Positions 39,040 through 43,274 of a DNA stretch of 43,274 bases are shown piece after piece. A program made the translations under genes and the position numbers. Below the pieces are notes generated by a model. It had not been told where the DNA came from, searched no databases, and saw nothing but the letters and a program-made list of their open reading frames with translations. Each line of letters opens with the position of its first letter. The stretch's first letter is position 1. Where the stretch lies: contig CAKSPU010000017.1 of the NCBI GenBank assembly GCA_934486875.1, positions 1-43,274 on the forward strand. The letters run 5' to 3'. The stretch comes from an uncultured Oscillospiraceae bacterium. GTDB lineage: Bacteria; Bacillota; Clostridia; Oscillospirales; Ruminococcaceae.

Positions 39040-39634
39040 TATGTCCCCCCTGAGACCGTTCACGGAAATAAATGGTTCCTGTTGCTGCGTCCATACTGTC
39101 AACGATAGCGAGGGATTCAAGGTGATAGCCGAGGTTTCTTATGGTATGTCCGCCCATCTGGAAGCCCTTTTCGATAACTATTCCTATTCCCTCAACCGTG
39201 GCTCCCGCAGCATTTATGATAGAGATAAGTCCCTGCAAAGCACAGCCGTTTGCGAGGAAATCGTCGATAATGAGTATTTTATCCTCGGGGGAGAGATATT
39301 TCTTTGAAACGATGACCTGATTTGTGCGCTTGTGGGTAAAGGACTCCACCTCTGCCACATACACATCGCCCTCGATATTGATGCTCTGGGATTTTTTCGC
39401 AAACACCACGGGCACATCAAAATATCTTGCTGCGATGCAGGCGATGCCTATGCCCGAGGCTTCTATGGTAAGTATCTTGGTGATGTCCTTGCCCTCAAAG
39501 CGGCGCTTGAACTCTGCACCTATCTGCTCAAACAGCCTTATGTCCATCTGATGATTGAGGAAGCTGTCGACCTTAAGGACATTTCCCTCCTTAACGATAC
39601 CGTCTTTTACGATTCTTTCTTCGAGAAAATTCAC
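39011..39634 (-). CDS. xpt: Xanthine phosphoribosyltransferase
   Basis: Xpt makes XMP from xanthine and phosphoribosyl pyrophosphate, salvaging purines. The 207-residue protein starts [20 protein letters not shown] and has [41 protein letters not shown] and the PRPP loop [18 protein letters not shown] near residue 118. It is about 15 residues longer than usual (tail [15 protein letters not shown]), and this tail overlaps pbuX by 29 bases. The start is a GTG with AGGGGGA upstream. The leader has a promoter and hairpin but not a recognisable purine riboswitch. Confidence 0.95.
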   Translation of the reverse strand: MNFLEERIVKDGIVKEGNVLKVDSFLNHQMDIRLFEQIGAEFKRRFEGKDITKILTIEASGIGIACIAARYFDVPVVFAKKSQSINIEGDVYVAEVESFTHKRTNQVIVSKKYLSPEDKILIIDDFLANGCALQGLISIINAAGATVEGIGIVIEKGFQMGGHTIRNLGYHLESLAIVDSMDAATGTIYFRERSQGGHNAENSECIN

Positions 39635-39672
39635 TGATATTCCCCCTGTGGTATTTTATATAAAATGAAAAT

Positions 39673-39704
39673 GCTGTCGGGTATGCCGCCGACAGCGTAT
39701 ATAC
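39673..39704 (-). promoter_or_regulatory. Leader hairpin of xpt-pbuX
   Basis: On the minus strand GCTGTCGG (39689-39696) pairs with CCGACAGC (39673-39680) around CGGCATAC. The 5' end of the RNA (GTAT, 39701-39704) can pair with ATAC in the loop, or with AAAATAC further down (39651-39657), two mutually exclusive options. No guanine or xanthine aptamer consensus was recognised. Confidence 0.5.
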
Positions 39705-39710
39705 TATATC

Positions 39711-39739
39711 ATTATAAGGTCAAAAGCTCTTTACGTCAA
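39711..39739 (-). promoter_or_regulatory. Promoter of xpt-pbuX
   Basis: On the minus strand TTGACG, a 17-base spacer and TATAAT; start near 39704. Confidence 0.75.
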
Positions 39740-39864
39740 GTGATTTGAGAATGGTTCGGCAGACATTCGGCATAAACCGATAATTTATGACGGCTGCTTT
39801 ATACAAAGTGACGAACGTCGTAAATTTAATTCCAAAAATAATGAATAAAATTTGCCTGATGTTT

Positions 39865-39893
39865 TTGACAAGTACATAAAATGAGAGTATAAT
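39865..39893 (+). promoter_or_regulatory. Promoter of azlCD
   Basis: TTGACA, a 17-base spacer and TATAAT, about 28 bases before the azlC ATG. Confidence 0.8.
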
Positions 39894-39921
39894 GGAGCAT
39901 ATCAGATAGGAGAAGTATATT

Positions 39922-40611
39922 ATGAACAGGGAAATACTGAAAAAAGCATTCATTAAATCTCTGCCTGTGCTGTGCAGCTACATTTTCGTGGGCACGGCTT
40001 ACGGCATTATGATGGAGTCGGCGGGCTTTAAATGGTATATGTCACTGCTGGTCAGCGAAGCAGTTTACACGGGAGCGTTTCAATTCGTGCTGATAACCTT
40101 TCTCAGCAGCGGCGCTTCACTTATAACAATTGCCCTCACTGCTTTCCTTATGAACAGCAGGCAGACCTTTTACGCCCTCACCTTTCTTGACGAGTTCAAG
40201 CAGATGGGCAAAAAGAAATGGTATATGGTGAACACCCTGACCGACGAGACCTTTGCGGTGAACACCACTCTTGAGAACATAACCGACAGTGATGAGCGCC
40301 ACGGGATAATGTTCACGGTGGCGGTGCTTTCAAAGAGCTACTGGCTCATAGGCTCGGTCATCGGCGGCATTTTAGGTCAGCTTATCCCCTTTGAGCTTAA
40401 AGGCATCGACTTTTGTATGACGGCACTTTTTGTTATAATCTTCATTGACAGGTGGGAGAATGCAAAGTCTCACAAGCCTGCTCTTATGGGGCTTGGAGTG
40501 GGCGTTTTATGCCTGTTTGTTTTCGGTCCCTCTGCATTTATGCTGCCCGCACTGCTCATTACCTCGGGTCTGCTTGTGCTTTTCTGCGGAAAGGAGAGTG
40601 AAAAGGTATGA
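39922..40611 (+). CDS. azlC: Branched-chain amino acid exporter subunit AzlC
   Basis: AzlC is the large subunit of the AzlCD (LIV-E/YgaZH-type) exporter for branched-chain amino acids and analogues. The 229-residue membrane protein has the family signatures LPVLCSYIFVGTAYGIMMESAGF, SEAVYTGAFQFVLITFLSSGAS and MNSRQTFYALTFLDEF, followed by LTDETFAVNT and four more helices. GATAGGAG precedes the ATG. Its stop overlaps the azlD start by 4 bases (ATGA), so the subunits are coupled. The substrate in this organism is not shown by sequence. Confidence 0.93.
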   Translation: MNREILKKAFIKSLPVLCSYIFVGTAYGIMMESAGFKWYMSLLVSEAVYTGAFQFVLITFLSSGASLITIALTAFLMNSRQTFYALTFLDEFKQMGKKKWYMVNTLTDETFAVNTTLENITDSDERHGIMFTVAVLSKSYWLIGSVIGGILGQLIPFELKGIDFCMTALFVIIFIDRWENAKSHKPALMGLGVGVLCLFVFGPSAFMLPALLITSGLLVLFCGKESEKV

Positions 40612-40934
40612 CGGGATACGGATATATTGCCGCTGCAATTATACTCTCGGCGGTCATAACCTTTCTGCTCAGAGCGTTCCCCTTTCTCGTTTTCAGAGGT
40701 GAACACAAGCTCCCCGATATCCTTGACAGGCTGGGAAAGCTGCTCCCCTCGGCAGTTATGGCGGTGCTTATAATCTATTGCCTGAAAGATGTTAAGACCG
40801 ACATCGTTCACACGGGCATTCCCGAAATTGCGGGAGTTATCGCAACGGCGGTTTCATATAAGCTCAGACACAATACATTTCTGAGCATAATTCTCGGAAC
40901 AGCCTGCTGTATGGTGCTTATGCATTTTATCTGA
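40608..40934 (+). CDS. azlD: Branched-chain amino acid exporter subunit AzlD
   Basis: The 108-residue small subunit has about four helices. The motif FLLRAFPFLVFRGEHKLPDILDRLGKLLPSAVMAVLIIYCLKD (about 19-63) is typical of AzlD. It pairs with AzlC in the membrane. Its 3' end overlaps the convergent AraC-family gene by 8 bases, and no terminator is visible between them. Confidence 0.92.
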   Translation: MTGYGYIAAAIILSAVITFLLRAFPFLVFRGEHKLPDILDRLGKLLPSAVMAVLIIYCLKDVKTDIVHTGIPEIAGVIATAVSYKLRHNTFLSIILGTACCMVLMHFI

Positions 40935-41796
40935 TGCTTTGGCGGTAGGCTTTGGGAGTTATGCCGAAAGCGGCTGTGAAGATACGGACAAAGTAGCTTA
41001 TATTGTCAATGCCGCATTCAACGGCTATCCGTGTCACCGTGTCATCGGTGGAGAGCAGGAGCTGCGCCGCTTTTTCAAGGCGGCGGGCTGTGAGATATTT
41101 TATCGGGGTCATACCCACGCAGGAATTAAAGCATCTCAGGGCTTCGCTTTTGCTGATGCTTGCGGAGGCTGCAATGTCCCCGAGACTTATCTTTTCTTTG
41201 TAATTATCGGCTATGAACTGCATCATTGTACGCATTCGGGAACGGGTGAGCATCGTTCCCCTGTCTGCGGCGGGTGTGCAGGCTTCGGCAAGGGGACATA
41301 TCTCCTGCCAGAGCCTGCACACCCTTATCATTATCCCCAGCTTGTCATCAAAGCCTGCCGCAGCGGTGTAAACAGCGTCGGTGAGCAGCGGCATAAGAGG
41401 GTCTGTTTTTCTTACGGCGATATACTCGCAGCCCGATGAGAGAACGGGGCGGACGTACTCCTCATAAATGTCCGAGCCCTCAGGGGCGATGAACTCGGGG
41501 CTGAAAAGGATATTGGGCATTTTGGCATCATTTTCCGTTTCAAAGCGGTGTATTGCACGGCTGTTTATGAAAATGCCGTCCCCCTCTTCAAGACATATCT
41601 TTGCGGAATTTACGGAGCACAGCACAGTGCCGCTTTCGGCATAGCAAAATTCAAATTCCCTGTGCCAGTGCCAGTCAACAAGCTGTTTTGAAAATTTTCT
41701 GATATCGTCATAATAATACTCAAAGGGGAAGCCTGCCGTTCCGTGCTGACGAAGCTCCCGCATTGATTCATCGGTAATTATCTCGGTTATCTGCAT
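40927..41796 (-). CDS. AraC-family transcriptional regulator
   Basis: The 289-residue protein has an N-terminal cupin sensor (VDWHWHREFEFCYAESGTVLCSVNSAKICLEEGDGIFINSRAIHRF) and two C-terminal HTH motifs: ISLGDIAASASISKSEALRCFNSCVGMTPIKYL and DTVTRIAVECGIDNISYFVRIFTAAFGITPKAYR. The ATG at 41796 is preferred because GGGAGGGG lies upstream. It is divergent from an MFS gene, with 119 bases between, and so probably controls that exporter; the inducer is unknown. Confidence 0.9.
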   Translation of the reverse strand: MQITEIITDESMRELRQHGTAGFPFEYYYDDIRKFSKQLVDWHWHREFEFCYAESGTVLCSVNSAKICLEEGDGIFINSRAIHRFETENDAKMPNILFSPEFIAPEGSDIYEEYVRPVLSSGCEYIAVRKTDPLMPLLTDAVYTAAAGFDDKLGIMIRVCRLWQEICPLAEACTPAADRGTMLTRSRMRTMMQFIADNYKEKISLGDIAASASISKSEALRCFNSCVGMTPIKYLTARRLEKAAQLLLSTDDTVTRIAVECGIDNISYFVRIFTAAFGITPKAYRQSIR

Positions 41797-41825
41797 ATAT
41801 ATCCCCTCCCGCAGCTTTTGGAGAT

Positions 41826-41855
41826 ATTGTATCATAAAATGACGATTTTAGTCAA
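41826..41855 (-). promoter_or_regulatory. Promoter of the second AraC gene
   Basis: On the minus strand TTGACT, an 18-base spacer and TACAAT. A dyad TGAC-N7-GTCA (41840-41854) overlaps the -35 side. The divergent MFS gene has TATAAT at 41876-41881. Confidence 0.55.
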
Positions 41856-41915
41856 GACTTCAAGGAAGCTTTGTGATATAATGCAACAGGTATGATAACA
41901 AAAGGAGGTTTTTGT

Positions 41916-43112
41916 ATGAAACCAAACTATAAGTCAACAATGTATGCCTGCTTTATCGGATACATCGTGCAGGCAATCGTCAATAACTTTGTACCCCTGC
42001 TTTTCGTGACCTTTCAGAAAAGCTACGGCATTCCCCTTTCTCAGATAACCCTGCTCATAACCATAAATTTCGGTGTTCAGCTTGCGGTCGATCTTCTCTC
42101 GGCAGGCTTTGCGGACAAAATAGGCTATCGTGCATCGGCAATTATTGCGCACATCTGCTCGGCGGCGGGACTTATTATGCTCACGGTGCTGCCCTCGGTG
42201 CTCCCTGACCCGTTTATCGGACTGCTCATATCGGTAGTGGTTTATGCTGTGGGCGGCGGACTTATCGAGGTGCTTATAAGCCCCATTATCGAGGCGTGCC
42301 CCACGGACAACAAGGAAAAGGCAATGAGCCTGCTCCACTCCTTTTACTGCTGGGGACACGTTGGGGTCGTTCTGCTGTCCACTGCATTCTTCTCGGCTTT
42401 CGGCACGGAAAATTGGAAAATACTCGCTTTGATATGGGCGGCTGTACCTGTGCTCAACACTGTGCTTTTTGCCAAGGTACCCATATATTCCCTTGTTGAT
42501 GAGGGTGAAACGGGGCTTTCATTCAAGGAGCTTTTTGCAAGCGGAGTTTTCAGAATGCTCCTTGTGATGATGATATGCGCAGGGGCAAGCGAGCAGGCTG
42601 TGAGCCAGTGGGCATCTGCCTTTGCGGAAAAGGGTCTCGGGGTGAGCAAGACTGTGGGCGATCTTGCGGGTCCTATGGCTTTTGCGGTGCTTATGGGGCT
42701 TTCACGGCTTATTTACGGCAAGTACGGTCACAGGCTCGATCTTGACAGGTTTATGAAGTGCAGCTGTTTTCTGTGCATAGGAGCATATCTGTGCATTACT
42801 CTTGTGCCGAACCCTGTGGTATCACTTATCGGCTGTGCGGTATGCGGTTTTTCCGTTGGAATAATGTGGCCCGGCACATTCAGCAAGGCTTCCGCTTCCA
42901 TAAAGGGCGGCGGCACGGCAATGTTTGCTCTCCTTGCTCTTGCGGGAGATGTAGGCTGTTCGGGCGGTCCCACCCTTGCGGGATTTGTTTCCGACAGGGC
43001 TGGAGGAAATATGAAAGCGGGCATTCTTGCGGCGATGATATTCCCTGTGGTAATGGCGGTTTGTCTTTTTGCGGAGAAACGCATCGGCTCGGCTAAGCAG
43101 ACATCTCGATAA
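41916..43112 (+). CDS. Major facilitator superfamily transporter
   Basis: This 398-residue, 12-helix protein is an MFS sugar/solute or drug transporter. The loop 2-3 motif FADKIGYRASAIIAHICSAAG (about 65-85) is the MFS D-x-x-G-x-R form. Other parts, NNFVPLLFVTFQKSYGIPLSQITLLITINF and GFSVGIMWPGTFSKASASIKGGGTAMFALLALAGDVGCSGGPTLAGFV, resemble the fucose/glucose permease-like (FGHS) branch. The ATG at 41916 has AAAGGAGG 7 bases upstream; an earlier ATG at 41892 would overlap the ribosome site. The divergent AraC gene is the likely regulator. The substrate cannot be named. Confidence 0.88.
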   Translation: MKPNYKSTMYACFIGYIVQAIVNNFVPLLFVTFQKSYGIPLSQITLLITINFGVQLAVDLLSAGFADKIGYRASAIIAHICSAAGLIMLTVLPSVLPDPFIGLLISVVVYAVGGGLIEVLISPIIEACPTDNKEKAMSLLHSFYCWGHVGVVLLSTAFFSAFGTENWKILALIWAAVPVLNTVLFAKVPIYSLVDEGETGLSFKELFASGVFRMLLVMMICAGASEQAVSQWASAFAEKGLGVSKTVGDLAGPMAFAVLMGLSRLIYGKYGHRLDLDRFMKCSCFLCIGAYLCITLVPNPVVSLIGCAVCGFSVGIMWPGTFSKASASIKGGGTAMFALLALAGDVGCSGGPTLAGFVSDRAGGNMKAGILAAMIFPVVMAVCLFAEKRIGSAKQTSR

Positions 43113-43158
43113 GATATAGTGAGATAAACCGGAATTATGTTGACTGATTTATAATTAT

Positions 43159-43181
43159 GTAGGGGACGGTTTTCCCGTCCC
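43159..43181. repeat. Dispersed GTAGGGGACGG palindrome, copy 3
   Basis: GTAGGGGACGG then TTTTCCCGTCCC is the reverse-strand form of the units at 15613 and 19767, 47 bases after the MFS stop. The remaining 93 bases to the window end hold only a TATAAT at 43242-43247, perhaps a promoter for the next gene. Confidence 0.7.
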
Positions 43182-43274
43182 GCTTGTTTATGTTTGATTA
43201 AGGAATCACTGAATAAATCTTCCCAAACCGAGGAAAAAGTGGTATAATAAAAACAAAGCAAAATCATAGCGTTC

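Noticed and set aside
39641..39710. Guanine (purine) riboswitch before xpt
   Set aside because: The conserved TATA-x-GG...CTACC...GACTA pattern of the purine aptamer is absent; the leader is too short.
43197..43227. AAGGAATCACTGAATAAATC as an insertion sequence end
   Set aside because: No inverted partner or transposase lies in the window and the sequence runs off the edge, so it cannot be supported.
1..43274. CRISPR array, tRNA/rRNA genes, prophage or biosynthetic cluster
   Set aside because: No regular repeat-spacer series, no clover-leaf or rRNA sequence, no phage structural genes and no synthase modules were seen.

Overview
The window looks like chromosome of a Clostridia member close to Ruminococcus (Oscillospiraceae). 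This rests on mixed evidence: AGGAGG-type ribosome sites, near-consensus TTGACA-17-TATAAT promoters, SAM-I and T-box leaders, RNase Y, an RlmH of Firmicutes type, a GH51 arabinofuranosidase, a sensory-type [FeFe]-hydrogenase homologue and hybrid cluster protein. Most genes are ordinary chromosomal genes of moderate GC; a few AT-rich genes (positions 64-483, 9160-9339 and 12974-13669) look like later arrivals. No tRNA, rRNA, CRISPR array, transposase or prophage was recognised.

Layout. 1-5 kb: GNAT acetyltransferase between short inverted repeats, DUF1624 membrane protein, small unknown, rlmH, convergent recQ, and an XRE regulator divergent from a secreted/anchored protein. 5.7-8.8 kb: fba and metG, each with its own promoter and terminator. 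8.9-11.4 kb: a rightward unit with a 59-residue ribbon-helix-helix-like protein, an Fe-S aldo/keto reductase and an S66 peptidase. 11.4-15.6 kb: an arabinan locus (AraC regulator and GH51 abfA) whose once shared control region seems to have been split by a ~1.5 kb island. The island holds a candidate structured RNA, an HTH gene fragment broken by a MITE-like palindrome, and two tandem zinc-ribbon membrane proteins. A 62-bp direct repeat (58/62 identical), carrying AraC-like half-sites and promoter elements, flanks it. 15.7-19.7 kb: a LacI-sensor/GGDEF protein divergent from an [FeFe]-hydrogenase-like sensor. 19.7-23 kb: SAM-I riboswitch-metK, rnhA, a lipoprotein and a thioesterase. 23-28.4 kb: leftward DUF815 ATPase, ABC binding protein, ABC permease and thrS behind a T-box leader. 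28.4-30.4 kb: rny with a ~350-nt leader. 30.5-33.3 kb: a redox group (remnant aldo/keto reductase, cupin, two flavodoxin-type proteins) with a divergent LysR gene. 33.4-36.6 kb: hcp and its ferredoxin partner divergent from a Crp/Fnr regulator, with a good operator between them. 36.7-43.1 kb: thrB, xpt-pbuX, azlCD, AraC regulator and MFS exporter.

The most interesting points are the RNA-like element at 12377-12581 (promoter, 17-bp closing stem, possible H-type pseudoknot, terminator); the repeat-flanked island in the arabinan locus; the hydrogenase-like sensor that keeps four H-cluster cysteines but has His at the usual proton-transfer Cys; and a T-box (probable UGC specifier) controlling an ABC importer that lacks its own ATPase gene. 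Promoters, folds and operators were read by eye; no search or folding program was run.
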